The notes beneath the pieces are model-generated. The model was given only the letters and a program-made list of their open reading frames with translations. It had not been told where the DNA came from and did no database searches. The translations under genes and the position numbers were made by a program. From Alphaproteobacteria bacterium (lineage in GTDB: Bacteria; Pseudomonadota; Alphaproteobacteria; Thalassobaculales; Thalassobaculaceae): 64,000 nt of DNA. The stretch spans positions 1-64,000 of the forward strand of contig JANSYS010000009.1 in the NCBI GenBank assembly GCA_024742275.1, in the 5' to 3' direction. Shown in pieces: positions 44,050-54,746 of the stretch (positions are counted from its first letter, which is position 1; every line of letters begins with the position of its first letter).

Positions 44050-44421
44050 ATGACAGCTGTTACCCCAAAGGCCGCCAATCACACAGGACTGGATCCGCTG
44101 GCCTCCCGGTATGTCGACGTGGCAGGCCTGGATTGGGAGGCAACGCCCTATCCCGGTATCGAGTGGAAGATCCTGTTGAAGGATGAAGAGAGCGGCTTGC
44201 TCACCGCGCTGTTCAAATGGGCGCCGGGGTCGGAACTGCCCCTGCACGAACACACGCGGATCGAGCAGACCTTCGTGCTGGAAGGCTCGATCGAAGACGA
44301 GGAGGGTGAGGTCACCGCCGGAAACTTCGTGTGGCGTCCGTCCGGCTCTCGGCATGTCGCCAGATCGCGCAACGGCGCGCTGCTACTGGGCACGTTCCTG
44401 CAGCCGAACAAGTTTCTGTAG
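44050..44421 (+). CDS. ChrR-like cupin domain protein
   Basis: The 123-aa cupin has the metal-site motifs APGSELPLHEHTRIEQTFVLEGSIEDEEG (about 56-84; His-x-His and Glu) and FVWRPSGSRHVARS near 93-106 (third His). It resembles the cupin half of ChrR anti-sigma factors but lacks the zinc-binding N-terminal domain. ATG 44050 follows GGAGG at ideal spacing; an in-frame ATG at 44017 has no such site. It converges on lolA with 6 bases between the stops. Confidence 0.85.
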   Translation: MTAVTPKAANHTGLDPLASRYVDVAGLDWEATPYPGIEWKILLKDEESGLLTALFKWAPGSELPLHEHTRIEQTFVLEGSIEDEEGEVTAGNFVWRPSGSRHVARSRNGALLLGTFLQPNKFL

Positions 44422-44427
44422 CCGTGA

Positions 44428-45108
44428 TCAGCGGCCCACGTCGTCGGATTTGCGGCCGAAGTCGTTGGGCCGCCAGAGATCGGCGGGAAGATCCAGGCCG
44501 AACACCGGATCCAGCAGGGCGACCTTGACCTCCACGCCCTGGGCGTCGGTGATGATCCACTGCTTCAGGGACAGCGGCTTGTCCTGGAAGGTCAGCACCA
44601 CGTCGCCCTGATCCGGGTCGTCGCGTTGGCTCAACCGTACGCGCAGCACGTTGGCGCCCTTCTCCACCGCTTCGACGATCAGGTCTCCCGTCAGATCCAC
44701 CTCGTCCGAGACGAGGACGGAAAGCGGCGAGGTTATGAGGGGAATCTGGGTCGTCTGTTCCAGTTCATTGTCCTGATAGGTCAGCCAAATGCCGTCGGCG
44801 GTGATCAGAACCGGAGACGGCGGTGCGTACTCGAACCGCATCCGTCCCGGCCGCTGGAGCCAGACAACGCCGCGTGCGACCAGCCCCGTCGAACTGGCCT
44901 GCAGGAAGGTCGACCTCATGGTGGTCAGGCTGTTGAAGTAGGTCTCCACCCGCTCGACATCGGCCTTCTGATCGGCCGTGAGCCCCTGGGCAGCGGCCGG
45001 AGACGCGGCGCCGAGCGCCAGCGCTCCAACCGCCAGCGCTCCAACGAGCGGGGCGGCGAAAATCAGGGCAAGAAAGACGACGGCCGGCAGTCTGCGAAAA
45101 CTGGTCAT
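44428..45108 (-). CDS. lolA: outer-membrane lipoprotein carrier LolA
   Basis: The 226-aa periplasmic chaperone ferries lipoproteins from LolCDE to the outer membrane. A signal peptide ends AAAQ near residue 42. The body matches LolA: VETYFNSLTTMRSTFLQ, ARGVVWLQRPGRMRFEYAPPSPVLITADG and LKQWIITDAQGVEVKVAL. The signal region is long (42 residues); ATG 45108 is the most likely start, with GTG 45117 and ATG 45189 also in frame. It directly follows ftsK, an arrangement shared by many alphaproteobacteria. Confidence 0.92.
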   Translation of the reverse strand: MTSFRRLPAVVFLALIFAAPLVGALAVGALALGAASPAAAQGLTADQKADVERVETYFNSLTTMRSTFLQASSTGLVARGVVWLQRPGRMRFEYAPPSPVLITADGIWLTYQDNELEQTTQIPLITSPLSVLVSDEVDLTGDLIVEAVEKGANVLRVRLSQRDDPDQGDVVLTFQDKPLSLKQWIITDAQGVEVKVALLDPVFGLDLPADLWRPNDFGRKSDDVGR

Positions 45109-45230
45109 GGTCGTGACTTGGCGTGTCCGGCGGCGGTTGGCAAGCGGCAAATCGGCGGCGTCGACGCCATGATCCCGCCACGACGTCATGTCAGCGGCCC
45201 CGCGGGAGCGGAGCGCTGCGGTTGCGGCGG

Positions 45231-47690
45231 TCAGGCGGCGGAGTGGTCGCCGACCAGGACCTCGCGCTTGCCCACATGGTTGGCCTGGCTGACCACGCCC
45301 TCGGATTCCATGCGTTCGATCAGCGTCGCCGCCCGGTTGTAGCCGATCTTCAGATGGCGCTGGATGAAGCTCGTCGAGGCCTTGCCCTCGCGGGCGACGA
45401 TGGCGACCGCCTGATCGTAGAGGTCGTCGCCGGAGCCGCCGCCTTCACCGGCGCCGGAGAAGCCGAGCGGATCCGGCGCGCTCTCGTCGTCCTCGGTGAT
45501 CGTCTCGTCATATTCCGGTTCGCCCTGGGTCTTCAGATGGCGGACTACGTCCTCGACCTCCTCGTCGGAGCAGAACGGGCCGTGGACGCGGGTGATGCGC
45601 CCGCCGCCGGCCATGTAGAGCATGTCGCCCATGCCGAGAAGCTGCTCGGCGCCCTGCTCGCCCAGGATGGTTCGGCTGTCGATCTTGGAGGTGACCTGGA
45701 ACGAGATCCGGGTCGGGAAGTTGGCCTTGATCGTGCCGGTGATGACGTCGACCGAGGGGCGCTGGGTCGCCATGATGACGTGGATGCCGGCGGCGCGGGC
45801 CATTTGTGCCAGGCGTTGCACGGCGCCCTCGATATCCTTGCCGGCGACCAGCATGAGGTCCGCGACTTCGTCGATCACCACCACGATATAGGGGAGCGGC
45901 ACCAGATCGAGCGGCTCTTCCTCGAAGACCGGTTTGCCGCTATCGGCGTCGAAGCCGGTCTGCACCCGGCGTTTCAGCACCTCGCCCTTCTTGATCGCGT
46001 CGGCGATGCGGGCGTTGTAGCCGTCGATGTTTCGCACCCCCAGCTTCGACATGGCGCGGTAGCGGCTCTCCATCTCCCGTACCGTCCACTTCAGCGCGAC
46101 GACGGCTTTTTTCGGATCCGTAACGACCGGGGAGAGCAGATGCGGGATTCCGTCGTAGACCGACAGTTCCAGCATCTTCGGATCGATCATGATGAAACGG
46201 CAGCGTTCCGGCGGCAGGCGGTACAGGAGCGACAGGATCATCGTGTTCACCGCCACCGACTTGCCCGAGCCGGTGGTTCCGGCGATCAGCAGGTGAGGCA
46301 TCCGCGCCAGGTCGACGGCGACGGGCGTGCCGCCGATGTCCTTGCCGAGTGCGATCGCCAGTTTCTGCGAGCCGTTGTTGATCGGATCGGACTCCAGCAC
46401 CTCTCGGAAATACACCGTCTCCCGGCGTGCGTTCGGCAGCTCGATACCGATCACGTTCCGGCCTGGGACAACGGCGACGCGCACCGAGACCGCGCTCATC
46501 GAGCGGGCGATGTCGTCGGACAGTCCGATGACCCGCGACGACTTGGTGCCGGGGGCCGGTTCGAGTTCGTACAGCGTCACCACGGGACCGTAACGGACCT
46601 TGCCGATGGTTCCCTTGACCCCGAAATCGGCCAGAACGCTCTCCAGCATCCGGGCGTTCTGCTCCAGCGCGTCCTCGTCCGGGCCGCTGGCAGCGGCCGG
46701 CGGGTCGGTGAGCAGGTCCAGTTCGGGATAGGCGTAGCCGCCGTCGTTGGTGCCGAGATCGAGTTGGCGCTGGGTGGCGGCCCGTTTCCTGACCGTCGCC
46801 GCCGGCTTCTCGACCCGACCCGGACCCGGCTCTGCCGGACGTCCGGCGGCGGCCTTGGCAGCGCGCACCACCTGCCTGGGGGCTGGCTGCGCCTCGCTTC
46901 CGGCGGTGTCCCAGGGGATCGTGTCGTCCTGATCGTCGTCCGTGTCCGCCGGGGCCCTCAGCCGCGGCTCCCGGCGCAGAACGCCCGACCCGAGGCCGGA
47001 ACCCAGACGCGCGCCAAGGCGGACCCCGGCGCCGGCGCCGCGGGCACCGAACCGGGCACCGGCGGCGGCACCGCTCGCCGCATGGCCGGCCAGCGAAAAC
47101 AGACCTTTCGCCGAAGCGACCAGGCCCATCCCGGCGGACCATAGAGCGGCGACGACCGCCAGGACGCCGGAGAGCGCGGCAACCGGCAGGAGCCCGCCGA
47201 TCGGCGCCAGTTGCGGCGCGAAGGCACCGGCGGGCGACAGGACGATGGGACCGAGGAAGCCGCCGAGACCGGCTCTGAGCGGCCAGGCGGCGGGTGGCGT
47301 GATCAGGGCGAGCGCGGCCGAGGCCAGAACCAGGGACGCGGGCAGCAGGGCGATTCGAAGGGGCCAGCGGCCGACCTTTTCATGGCGCAGGATGCGCCAC
47401 CCCCAGACTGCCGGCACCAGTACCAGAAGCGCGCTGGCGGCGCCGAGCGACTGCAGGAGCAAGTCGGCAAGAATGGCGCCGAACCGCCCGAAGGGATGGG
47501 CAATCGTGGCGGAGCCTGCCGCATTGAGCGACGGGTCGCCCGGATCGTAGGCGCCGATGGTCACGGCCAGCGCACCCGCAGCGGCGATCAGAACCAGCCC
47601 GCCTGCCTCCTCGCCACGGCGCTGCAGGTACCGGGTCGCCTCGACCGGCAGAAAGGTTCGATTGTCGTTGCCGCCGGACGCCCGTGCCAT
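45231..47690 (-). CDS. ftsK: DNA translocase FtsK
   Basis: The protein of about 819 aa has an N-terminal membrane domain (about four spans within residues 20-200), a Gly/Ala/Arg-rich linker (about 200-320) shorter than in E. coli, and the RecA-like motor. Walker A is [15 protein letters not shown] near 460, and Walker B is [13 protein letters not shown] near 610, followed by [22 protein letters not shown]. The C-terminal gamma winged helix ([19 protein letters not shown]...[13 protein letters not shown]) recognises KOPS sites. It resolves chromosomes at the septum with XerCD. I start at ATG 47690, after a GGGAGGG-containing leader; ATG 47729 is in frame. lolA follows. Confidence 0.95.
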   Translation of the reverse strand: MARASGGNDNRTFLPVEATRYLQRRGEEAGGLVLIAAAGALAVTIGAYDPGDPSLNAAGSATIAHPFGRFGAILADLLLQSLGAASALLVLVPAVWGWRILRHEKVGRWPLRIALLPASLVLASAALALITPPAAWPLRAGLGGFLGPIVLSPAGAFAPQLAPIGGLLPVAALSGVLAVVAALWSAGMGLVASAKGLFSLAGHAASGAAAGARFGARGAGAGVRLGARLGSGLGSGVLRREPRLRAPADTDDDQDDTIPWDTAGSEAQPAPRQVVRAAKAAAGRPAEPGPGRVEKPAATVRKRAATQRQLDLGTNDGGYAYPELDLLTDPPAAASGPDEDALEQNARMLESVLADFGVKGTIGKVRYGPVVTLYELEPAPGTKSSRVIGLSDDIARSMSAVSVRVAVVPGRNVIGIELPNARRETVYFREVLESDPINNGSQKLAIALGKDIGGTPVAVDLARMPHLLIAGTTGSGKSVAVNTMILSLLYRLPPERCRFIMIDPKMLELSVYDGIPHLLSPVVTDPKKAVVALKWTVREMESRYRAMSKLGVRNIDGYNARIADAIKKGEVLKRRVQTGFDADSGKPVFEEEPLDLVPLPYIVVVIDEVADLMLVAGKDIEGAVQRLAQMARAAGIHVIMATQRPSVDVITGTIKANFPTRISFQVTSKIDSRTILGEQGAEQLLGMGDMLYMAGGGRITRVHGPFCSDEEVEDVVRHLKTQGEPEYDETITEDDESAPDPLGFSGAGEGGGSGDDLYDQAVAIVAREGKASTSFIQRHLKIGYNRAATLIERMESEGVVSQANHVGKREVLVGDHSAA

Positions 47691-47849
47691 GCGCCTCAGC
47701 CCTCCCAGGTCTCGGAGACGCGCCGTCATCCGAAGGGCCAGCTCCGGGCGTACAGCGCGTATCGGGTTTGTTCCAAACGCTGAACAACTCTATACGACAG
47801 GGAGTTAGCGGGCAACCTTCAGAGAAAACATCAGAAAAAGTGGAGTCCC

Positions 47850-47889
47850 CTCAAATAGAAAGCGGGCCCGATGACCAGCATCGAGCCCG
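47850..47889 (-). terminator. intrinsic terminator of glnK-amtB
   Basis: Read on the minus strand, CGGGCTCGATG and CATCGGGCCCG form an 11-base stem with one G-T pair around the loop CTGGT, followed by CTTTCTATTT. It lies about 110 bases past the amtB stop and ahead of the ftsK promoter. Confidence 0.75.
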
Positions 47890-47934
47890 AGTCGAGGGAG
47901 AGTTGCAGCGTCGGAAGAACCCTGCCGCCTGGGG

Positions 47935-47965
47935 AGCGGGACCGCCGGAGCGGTCCCGCTTTCTT
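47935..47965 (+). terminator. perfect hairpin with plus-strand T tail
   Basis: AGCGGGACCGC (47935-47945) and GCGGTCCCGCT (47950-47960) form an 11-base stem with loop CGGA, followed by TTCTT on the plus strand. No plus-strand gene lies before it. For leftward amtB transcripts it is a stem without a U tail, so it may instead protect the mRNA 3' end or stop antisense transcription. Confidence 0.5.
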
Positions 47966-47999
47966 GGGTGGTCGATCGGTTCCGATCAAATGGCGTGCA

Positions 48000-49331
48000 T
48001 CAGATCGTCTGCGAACCGCGACCGAACTCGGGGTAGGCCTCCATACCGTTCTCGGCACGGTCGAGACCCAGGGCTTCGTCCTCTTCGCTCGGGCGCAGGC
48101 CGAAGATCAGCTTGAGCACGAACCAGACGATGGCCGAGGTGATGATCATGAAGACCGCCACGCCGACGATGCCGGTCAGCTGACCGCCGATGGTGGCGTC
48201 AGCGTTGGAGAACACGACCGCGATCGTGCCCCAGATACCCGCCACAAGGTGGACCGAGATAGCGCCGACAACGTCGTCGATCTTCAGCTTGTCCAGCAGC
48301 GGCACCGCGAAGACCACCAACGCGCCGCCGATGGCGCCGATGAAGATGGACAGCAGCGGCGACGGGGCCAGGGGCTCGGCCGTGATCGCGACCAGACCGC
48401 CCAGCGCACCGTTCAGCAGCATGGTGAGGTCGACCTTCTTGTACATGACGCCCGTCAGGATCAGGGCGGCCACGACACCGGCCGCGGCGGCCAGGTTCGT
48501 GTTCATGTAGATGGTCGCGATGGCGACCACGTCTGCGGCCGAACCCATGGCGAGCTGCGAGCCGCCGTTGAAGCCGAACCAGCCCATCCACAGGATGAAC
48601 GTGCCCAGCGCGGCGAGCGGCAGATTGCTGCCCGGCATCGGGTTGATCGACCCGTCGGCGTTGTACTTGCCCTTCCGTGCGCCGAGGATGATGGCACCGG
48701 TGAGAGCCGCCCAGCCGCCGACCGAGTGAACGATGGTCGAACCGGCGAAGTCGAGGAAGCCGGCCTCGGAGAGCCAGCCGCCGCCCCAGCTCCAGGAGCC
48801 CTGGATCGGGTACAGGATGCCGGTCAGGATCACGACGAACACCAGGAACGGCACGAGCTTGATGCGCTCGGCCATGGTGCCCGAGACGATCGACGCCGCG
48901 GTTGCGACGAACACCATCTGGAAGAACCAGTCGGAAGCCGCGCCGTAACCGGCGGCATCGTCACCGATGAACATGCCTTCGGCGTCGAACGGATCGGCGG
49001 CCGACCACGGGCCCGGCGTGCCGAAGAAGCCGGAAACGTCGGCGTACATCAGGTTGTAGCCGATGACCCAGTACATCAGACCCGCAATCGAGTAGAGGGC
49101 GATGTTCTTGGTCAACTGCATGGTCGTGTTCTTGGTGCGGACGAGCCCGGCTTCGAGCATCGCGAAACCGGCGGCCATCCACATGACCAGCGCGCCATGG
49201 AAGGCGAACGAGAAGGTGTTGAAAATGAACGCGGTTTCGATCGACACATCGGCCGACGCGCTCTTGGTGAAGCCGACCGTCGCGATAGACGCCGCGAGGG
49301 CCAGCAAGCTGAAGGACATGAATTTCTTCAT
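48000..49331 (-). CDS. amtB: ammonium transporter AmtB
   Basis: The 443-aa protein has a cleavable signal peptide (to about residue 28, TKSASA) and eleven spans. Channel motifs are present: the phenylalanine gate region FAFHGALVMWMAAGFAMLEAGLVR near 42-65, FAGSTIVHSVGGWAALTGA near 198 with the first pore His, and SVHLVAGIWGTIAVVF near 347 with the second. GGGGAGC precedes ATG 49331; the frame extends to a TTG but the signal peptide fits this start. It lies 23 bases after glnK, the classic PII-transporter pair, so GlnK would block it when nitrogen is plentiful. Confidence 0.97.
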   Translation of the reverse strand: MKKFMSFSLLALAASIATVGFTKSASADVSIETAFIFNTFSFAFHGALVMWMAAGFAMLEAGLVRTKNTTMQLTKNIALYSIAGLMYWVIGYNLMYADVSGFFGTPGPWSAADPFDAEGMFIGDDAAGYGAASDWFFQMVFVATAASIVSGTMAERIKLVPFLVFVVILTGILYPIQGSWSWGGGWLSEAGFLDFAGSTIVHSVGGWAALTGAIILGARKGKYNADGSINPMPGSNLPLAALGTFILWMGWFGFNGGSQLAMGSAADVVAIATIYMNTNLAAAAGVVAALILTGVMYKKVDLTMLLNGALGGLVAITAEPLAPSPLLSIFIGAIGGALVVFAVPLLDKLKIDDVVGAISVHLVAGIWGTIAVVFSNADATIGGQLTGIVGVAVFMIITSAIVWFVLKLIFGLRPSEEDEALGLDRAENGMEAYPEFGRGSQTI

Positions 49332-49354
49332 CGATATGTGCTCCCCGCCGCTAC

Positions 49355-50066
<712 letters not shown>

Positions 50067-51311
50067 ATGGCAGCAGTATCTTCCTCGAAGCCGCGACCGA
50101 CCGCCGGCGCCGACGCGGTGATCGTCGGCGCCGGGCTGTCCGGCTTGACCGTTGCGTTGGCGCTCGCGGAAGCGGGTCTGTCGTGCATTGTCGTCGACCG
50201 GATGGATCCGCGCGACGCCCGCGTGTACCGCAACGACATCCGCACCACCGCGATCTCCCTGTCGTCACGGCGCATGCTGACCGCGCTCGGGGCTTGGCAG
50301 GCGGTGGCGGACGAAGCCGAGCCCATCCTCGATATCCGGGTCTCCGACGCGGGGTCGCGGCGCGATCTGCACTACGACCATGCGACGGTAGGCGACGAGC
50401 CGATGGGCCACATCGTCGACAACGGGGCGTTGAAAGCTTCGCTCCTCGCATGCATCGCCCGGCACGGGGACCGCATCGCCTTCGCCGATCCGGGATCCGC
50501 GTCGGCGCTGTCGGTGACCGCCTCGCGGGCGTCTCTGACGCTGGAGGACGGCCGCGTCCTGTCGGCTCCCCTGGTGATCGCCGCCGACGGACGACTGTCG
50601 CGGGTTCGGGCGCTGGCCGGCATCCGACACACCACGACCGACTACGGCCAGACGGCCATCGTCGATACCATCTCCCATACCGAGAGCCACTTGAACACCG
50701 CGCATGAGCGGTTCCAACCGGGCGGACCGCTGGCCTTGCTGCCGCTGTCAGGAAACCGCTCCGCCCTTGTCTGGAGCGAGCGCTCCGCGGTCGCCGAGAG
50801 GATCGCCCGTCTCGACGACGCCGCGTTTTCGGCAGCGCTGGAGGAGCGCTTCGGCGACTCGCTCGGGACGTTGACCCCGGTCGGGCCGCGCCGGACCTAT
50901 CCGCTTTCGCTGGTGGTGGCCGAATCCAGCATCGCCGATCGCGTCGCGCTCGTCGGGGACGCTGCCCACGCCATCCACCCTATCGCCGGGCAGGGCTTCA
51001 ATCTCGGCCTGCGCGATGTGGCGGCTCTGGCCGAGGTACTCGCGGATTCGGCGCGGCTCGGTCTCGATATCGGGGCTGCCACGGTGCTGCGCGACTACCA
51101 GCGCCGCCGGCGTTTCGACGTGATGACGCTTGTGGCGTCGACGGACGGTCTGAACCGGCTGTTCTCGAACGATATCGGGCCGATCAAGGCGGTGCGGCGG
51201 CTGGGTCTCTCGGTCGTCGAGCGGGTGCCGCCGCTGAAGCGGGCGGCTATTCGCCACGCGATGGGCACCCTTGGCACTCTGCCGCGGTTGTTGCGCGGCG
51301 AGCCTGTCTAG
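50067..51311 (+). CDS. UbiH/UbiF/VisC family FAD-dependent monooxygenase
   Basis: The 414-aa flavoprotein hydroxylates the ring of ubiquinone precursors in most of its family. AVIVGAGLSGLTVALALAEAG near 17-37 binds FAD; the middle PLVIAADGRLSRVRALAGI (about 170-188) is the DG motif; and RVALVGDAAHAIHPIAGQGF near 291-310 with NLGLRD is the GD motif with the UbiH signature. AAGGAGA lies upstream of ATG 50067. The exact ring position (C5, C6 or a broader UbiL-like role) cannot be assigned by eye. Monocistronic. Confidence 0.92.
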   Translation: MAAVSSSKPRPTAGADAVIVGAGLSGLTVALALAEAGLSCIVVDRMDPRDARVYRNDIRTTAISLSSRRMLTALGAWQAVADEAEPILDIRVSDAGSRRDLHYDHATVGDEPMGHIVDNGALKASLLACIARHGDRIAFADPGSASALSVTASRASLTLEDGRVLSAPLVIAADGRLSRVRALAGIRHTTTDYGQTAIVDTISHTESHLNTAHERFQPGGPLALLPLSGNRSALVWSERSAVAERIARLDDAAFSAALEERFGDSLGTLTPVGPRRTYPLSLVVAESSIADRVALVGDAAHAIHPIAGQGFNLGLRDVAALAEVLADSARLGLDIGAATVLRDYQRRRRFDVMTLVASTDGLNRLFSNDIGPIKAVRRLGLSVVERVPPLKRAAIRHAMGTLGTLPRLLRGEPV

Positions 51312-51373
51312 AGCGGATCGTCTGGCGCCGGGAACACTTCGTGATCGCGTCAGCATGCGTGAATCTGCTCTGA
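51309..51373. repeat. possible dispersed palindromic element, copy 2
   Basis: It starts TAGAGCGGAT at the stop of the monooxygenase gene and ends ATCTGCTCTGA; AGAGCGGAT and ATCTGCTCT are complementary but for one base. GATCGCGT inside is shared with the stretch at 39864-39968. It may be a copy of a genome-wide intergenic repeat. Confidence 0.3.
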
Positions 51374-51499
51374 CTCACCGTTCTAGAGACAAACTCACCG
51401 ACCAGTTGAGTGACGCACTGACTGAATAGGGTCGGATTTGGCTCTCGTCTTCGGCGCCGTCGGTGCCGGCCACTGCGGCAGTATCGCCGGGTTCGAGGA

Positions 51500-51895
51500 T
51501 CAGTCGCGCGACAGGCCGGCCTTCGCCAACGCGGCCTGGTAGGCGGCCATCTTGTCGCTACCGGTCTCGGCAAGTTCGCGCAGGTATCGCCAGGTGAAGA
51601 GACCGGTATCGTGTCCGTCGCTGAAGGTCAGCCGGACGGCATAATTGCCGACGGGTTCGGCCCCGATGATCGTCACCCGGCGCTTGCCGGCGACCAGCTT
51701 TTTGCCGGCCGCGCTGTGTCCCTGTACCTCGGCCGACGGGCTTTCGACCCGCATCAGCTCGGCGGGTATGCTCGCGGAGAGACCGCTCTCGAAAGTCACC
51801 GCGAGCGCGCTGCGGTCTTTGGTGACGCGCAACTCGCTAGGCCAGTCGGAGGTCAGATCGTTGCTCGACTCCCCGGCGCCGCCCGAAGACGTCAT
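51500..51895 (-). CDS. DUF971 domain protein (gamma-butyrobetaine hydroxylase-like N-terminal domain)
   Basis: The 131-aa protein shows [21 protein letters not shown] near 18-38, then [36 protein letters not shown] near 73-108, the DUF971 core. The domain occurs in Fe-S cluster carriers and as a stand-alone protein; function here is unknown. ATG 51895 overlaps the Trm112 stop (ATGA). It closes the CnoX-like/LON/Trm112/DUF971 operon that is conserved in alphaproteobacteria. Confidence 0.9.
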   Translation of the reverse strand: MTSSGGAGESSNDLTSDWPSELRVTKDRSALAVTFESGLSASIPAELMRVESPSAEVQGHSAAGKKLVAGKRRVTIIGAEPVGNYAVRLTFSDGHDTGLFTWRYLRELAETGSDKMAAYQAALAKAGLSRD

Positions 51896-52176
51896 CCGCC
51901 TGAACTCTCGGGCCCGGTGTCCGCCGCGGAGGCGAACGGCGCCTCGTCGATCCGCCGCGCCTCTTCGACCAGCATGATCGGCACGCCGCCGCGGATCGGA
52001 AAGGCGAGACCCGCCTTGTCGCTGATCAGTTCCTGGGCCTCCCGATCATAGGACAATGCCTGCTTCGTGACCGGACAGACCAGGATCTCAAGCAGCTTCG
52101 GATCGACGCCGGCAGGGTCGTTTCCCCCGGTGGTACGCGCGGCCGACGTCCGGTCCGGGGTGTCAGTGGCGGGCAT
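51892..52176 (-). CDS. Trm112 family protein
   Basis: The 94-aa protein has a disordered 25-residue start followed by a Trm112/YcaR fold: [52 protein letters not shown]. Only one Cys of the zinc pair is kept, as in many bacterial YcaR proteins. Such proteins may stabilise methyltransferases. ATG 52176 follows GGAGG at good spacing. It overlaps the LON-domain gene by 14 bases and DUF971 by 4. Confidence 0.9.
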   Translation of the reverse strand: MPATDTPDRTSAARTTGGNDPAGVDPKLLEILVCPVTKQALSYDREAQELISDKAGLAFPIRGGVPIMLVEEARRIDEAPFASAADTGPESSGG

Positions 52177-52831
52177 GATCACCTCCGCTCGTTCCGGCGA
52201 CCGCCATGTCGAGAAGGGCGAGCATCATGCTCGCCCGGTCCTTGAGGGAGCCGCACTCCAGCAGCGCCTGCTTCTCGCTGCTCTCGAAAGGGCAGACCAT
52301 GGCGAGCGTCGTCACCAGACGGTCGTCCGGCGTTTCCTCAATCACGTCCCAGTCGGCGGTGATGCCCTGAACGTCAAAATAACGCTTCAGGCGAGAGACC
52401 AGAAGGCCGCGATCGAGGTCGGCCTCGCAGTCTGCGGCGAGGTCGTCCTTGAACGAGCTCCAATCCGCGATCACCCTGCGATAGCCGCGCATCGACGCGA
52501 TCTCCTGATCCACGGCGAAGCGGCAAACGCCGCTCAACGTGATCAGGAAGCGGCCGTCGTCGGTCTCGGCGAACTGGGTGATCCGGCCGGCGCAACCGAC
52601 CCGGTACAGCGAGCGCGACCCGGCCTCGGTGCCTCCGGTGGCGGCCATCGGCTGGATCATGCCGATCAGCCGGTCGGTCGCCAGGGCGTCGCGCGTCATG
52701 TTCAGATAGCGCGGCTCGAAGATGTTCAGAGGCAGCTTCCCCCGGGGCAGCAGCAGCACGCCCGGCAGGGGGAATACCGGCAACGTGGCCGGCAGATCGT
52801 CGAAGCTCGGGTCGAACGGGCTTTGACTCAT
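52163..52831 (-). CDS. LON peptidase substrate-binding domain protein
   Basis: The 222-aa protein consists of the LON N-terminal domain alone: [29 protein letters not shown] near 17-45 and [30 protein letters not shown] near 77-106. It lacks the AAA and protease domains, so it is a stand-alone adaptor-like protein of unknown role. It starts 28 bases after the thioredoxin-type gene in a conserved operon, suggesting a proteostasis link. Confidence 0.92.
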   Translation of the reverse strand: MSQSPFDPSFDDLPATLPVFPLPGVLLLPRGKLPLNIFEPRYLNMTRDALATDRLIGMIQPMAATGGTEAGSRSLYRVGCAGRITQFAETDDGRFLITLSGVCRFAVDQEIASMRGYRRVIADWSSFKDDLAADCEADLDRGLLVSRLKRYFDVQGITADWDVIEETPDDRLVTTLAMVCPFESSEKQALLECGSLKDRASMMLALLDMAVAGTSGGDHARH

Positions 52832-52859
52832 GACATCGCCGCCTTCCAGCCTCCGGGGC

Positions 52860-53777
52860 CTAAGAGAACAGGATCGAGGACAGCCGACGTCGGGCGTCGG
52901 CGGTGATCGGATCCGTCGGACCCATCGCCTCGAAGTACTTGAGCAACTGCTTGCGGGCCGCCTCGTCCTCCCACTTCCGATCTAGCCGAATGCTTTCCAG
53001 AAGCTGGTCGACCGCGCCGCCGCGGTCGCCGGTGGCGTAGAGGGCTGCCGCGAGGTCGATGCGCGAGCGATGGTCTTTCGGGTTTGCCTCAACCTTGGCG
53101 CGGAGCCCGTCGAGTTCGGCACTGGCCTTGGCGCCCTCGACTGCCAGCTCGAGCTGGGCGATCGCCGCGTGGACGGCCTTGTCGGCTTTGAGCTCTTCCG
53201 GAACCTGCGCCAGCATCTGCTCGGCTTGGTCGGCACGGCCATCTGCGATCAGGCATTTCAGAAGACCCGCGATCGCCGCCGCGTTGTCCTGTTCGTGCTG
53301 CAGCACCTGCTGATAGATCGCACCCGCCTGCTGGTGGTCGCCTGCCTCGAGGAGTTCGTCCGCCTGCTCCAGAGCCTGTTCGAGCGGCGACGGTCCGGAG
53401 GCACCGCCCAGACGCTCGATCAACGCCGTGATTTCGCTCTCCGGGACAGCTCCCTGAAAGCCGTCGACCGGTTGGCCGTTCTTGAAGGCGTAGACGGTCG
53501 GAATCGACTGGATGCGGAGCTGTTGAGCGATCTCCGGGCTCTCGTCGATGTTGATCTTGACCAGCTTCACCGAGCCGCCGGCTTTGCGCACGGCGGATTC
53601 GAGAGCCGGGGTGAGCTGCTTGCAGGGTCCGCACCATGGGGCCCAGAAGTCGACCAGCACCGGCATCTGCATCGACGCGTCGACCACCTCGGACATGAAG
53701 GTCGCCGTCGTGGCGTCGACGATGGCGGCGTTCCCGGTTTCTCCGCCGGATTGTGCCGCGCCCAGGATCGGTTCCAT
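52860..53777 (-). CDS. thioredoxin-TPR co-chaperone (CnoX/YbbN type)
   Basis: The 305-aa protein fuses a thioredoxin domain (about 20-125) with a helical TPR-like tail (130-305). The active site reads FWAPWCGPCKQL with Cys49 and Cys52, a redox-active CGPC rather than the SXXC of E. coli CnoX, as in alphaproteobacterial members. IQSIPTVYAFKNGQPVDGFQG carries the cis-Pro. The tail includes LEQALEQADELLEAGDHQQAGAIYQQVL. It likely protects folding clients with GroEL during oxidative stress. First gene of a four-gene operon. Confidence 0.93.
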   Translation of the reverse strand: MEPILGAAQSGGETGNAAIVDATTATFMSEVVDASMQMPVLVDFWAPWCGPCKQLTPALESAVRKAGGSVKLVKINIDESPEIAQQLRIQSIPTVYAFKNGQPVDGFQGAVPESEITALIERLGGASGPSPLEQALEQADELLEAGDHQQAGAIYQQVLQHEQDNAAAIAGLLKCLIADGRADQAEQMLAQVPEELKADKAVHAAIAQLELAVEGAKASAELDGLRAKVEANPKDHRSRIDLAAALYATGDRGGAVDQLLESIRLDRKWEDEAARKQLLKYFEAMGPTDPITADARRRLSSILFS

Positions 53778-53885
53778 CTTCTGCGTTCCTCTGTATCTGG
53801 GAATGACTATCTAAAGTGCGGCGGGGCCGCGACAAGGGCGGGATGCCCGGTTTTCTTACCCTTCTGACCGCCGAGGCGGTCTCGG

Positions 53886-54416
53886 TCAATCGCCCGCCGC
53901 GGCTGACAGATCGATAACCTGCGGAGTATGGCCGCAGGCCTCGATGAACCGGGTCAGGGCGTCCGGCGTGACCGCCACGGTCATTTCGTTCGACAGCGGG
54001 TGATAGTTCAGCGGCGACATGCCCATCATCTCGGCGTCCAGGATGACCGTGACCGCGGCCCCCGAGTCGTTGATCAGCGCGAAGGGCGACACCGCGCCCG
54101 GCAGGACGCCGAGGGTCCGTATCAGCCGGTCCCGACTGCCGAAGGACAGCCGCACGCCCCCGAGGACGGCTCCCAGCGCTTTCAGGTCTATCTTGCGATC
54201 TTCGAGGCAGACCACCAGCCACATGGCCCCCTTGCGATCCCGAAGGAACAGATTCTTGCAGTGACCGCCCGGCAGGTCGCCGCGAAGCGCCTTGGAGTCG
54301 TCCACCGTGAAGAGCGGCGGGTGGGTATGCAGCTCGTACTCGATGCCCAGCGCGCCGAGGCGTGCGAGCAGCGCATCGGAAGAGGTCGGAAGGGTTGCGG
54401 TCTCGCTGTCAGCCAT
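53886..54416 (-). CDS. prolyl-tRNA editing protein (ProXp/YbaK family)
   Basis: The 176-aa single-domain protein has HTHPPLFTVDDSKALRGDLPGGHCKNLFLRDRKGAMWLVV near 29-68, where the central GGHCKNLFL motif with catalytic Lys is diagnostic, then SFGSRDRLIRTLGVLPGAVSPFALIND near 92-118. It clears mischarged Ala- or Cys-tRNA(Pro) in trans. Sequence features fit ProXp-ala/PrdX-type proteins. The start is ATG 54416; a longer frame lacks a site. It stands alone. Confidence 0.9.
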   Translation of the reverse strand: MADSETATLPTSSDALLARLGALGIEYELHTHPPLFTVDDSKALRGDLPGGHCKNLFLRDRKGAMWLVVCLEDRKIDLKALGAVLGGVRLSFGSRDRLIRTLGVLPGAVSPFALINDSGAAVTVILDAEMMGMSPLNYHPLSNEMTVAVTPDALTRFIEACGHTPQVIDLSAAAGD

Positions 54417-54746
54417 CGGTCGGGCTCCGCTATGCGGTCTTGGATCGGTGTGAGGCGCCCTCTCTAGCGCATTTCCCTCGACAAATGCAGTCCCCGCGGA
54501 CATGCGGAAGCCGTCCTCGGAGGATTGCCCGCCGGCGTCCGTGCCGTCGGCCGGCGCGGGCGAGATCGGTTTTCCACTCCGAAATGTCGGACGGAATTGG
54601 AAGAGGGTTCGGGTAAAGACGAATAACTATCGGAATTAAATAGTTTTTTTTCCTTCGCGCCCGCCGCGGAAATTTCCTGCGGGAACGGCGTTAATCGCTC
54701 TTGCAATCGTGTGATCCACGGGTATTATCCGCGGCCTCGAAGGAGC
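54417..54746. other. 330-base region upstream of tRNA-Gly
   Basis: It contains a GCATTT/AAATGC stem near 54470-54490, an AT-rich tract at about 54620-54655 with an eight-T run, and the tRNA promoter at the right end. No gene is evident. Confidence 0.55.
54701..54728 (+). promoter_or_regulatory. sigma-70 promoter of tRNA-Gly
   Basis: TTGCAA (54701-54706), a 16-base spacer and TATTAT (54723-54728) lie 18 bases before the mature tRNA 5' end. Position and match suit a stable-RNA promoter. Confidence 0.7.

Larger units (their letters stand above)
47691..47999. other. intergenic region between ftsK and amtB
   Basis: About 300 bases hold the ftsK leader at the left and two hairpins at the right: a T-tailed one at 47850-47889 that suits termination of the leftward glnK-amtB transcript, and a second at 47935-47965. 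There is no open reading frame of note. Confidence 0.6.
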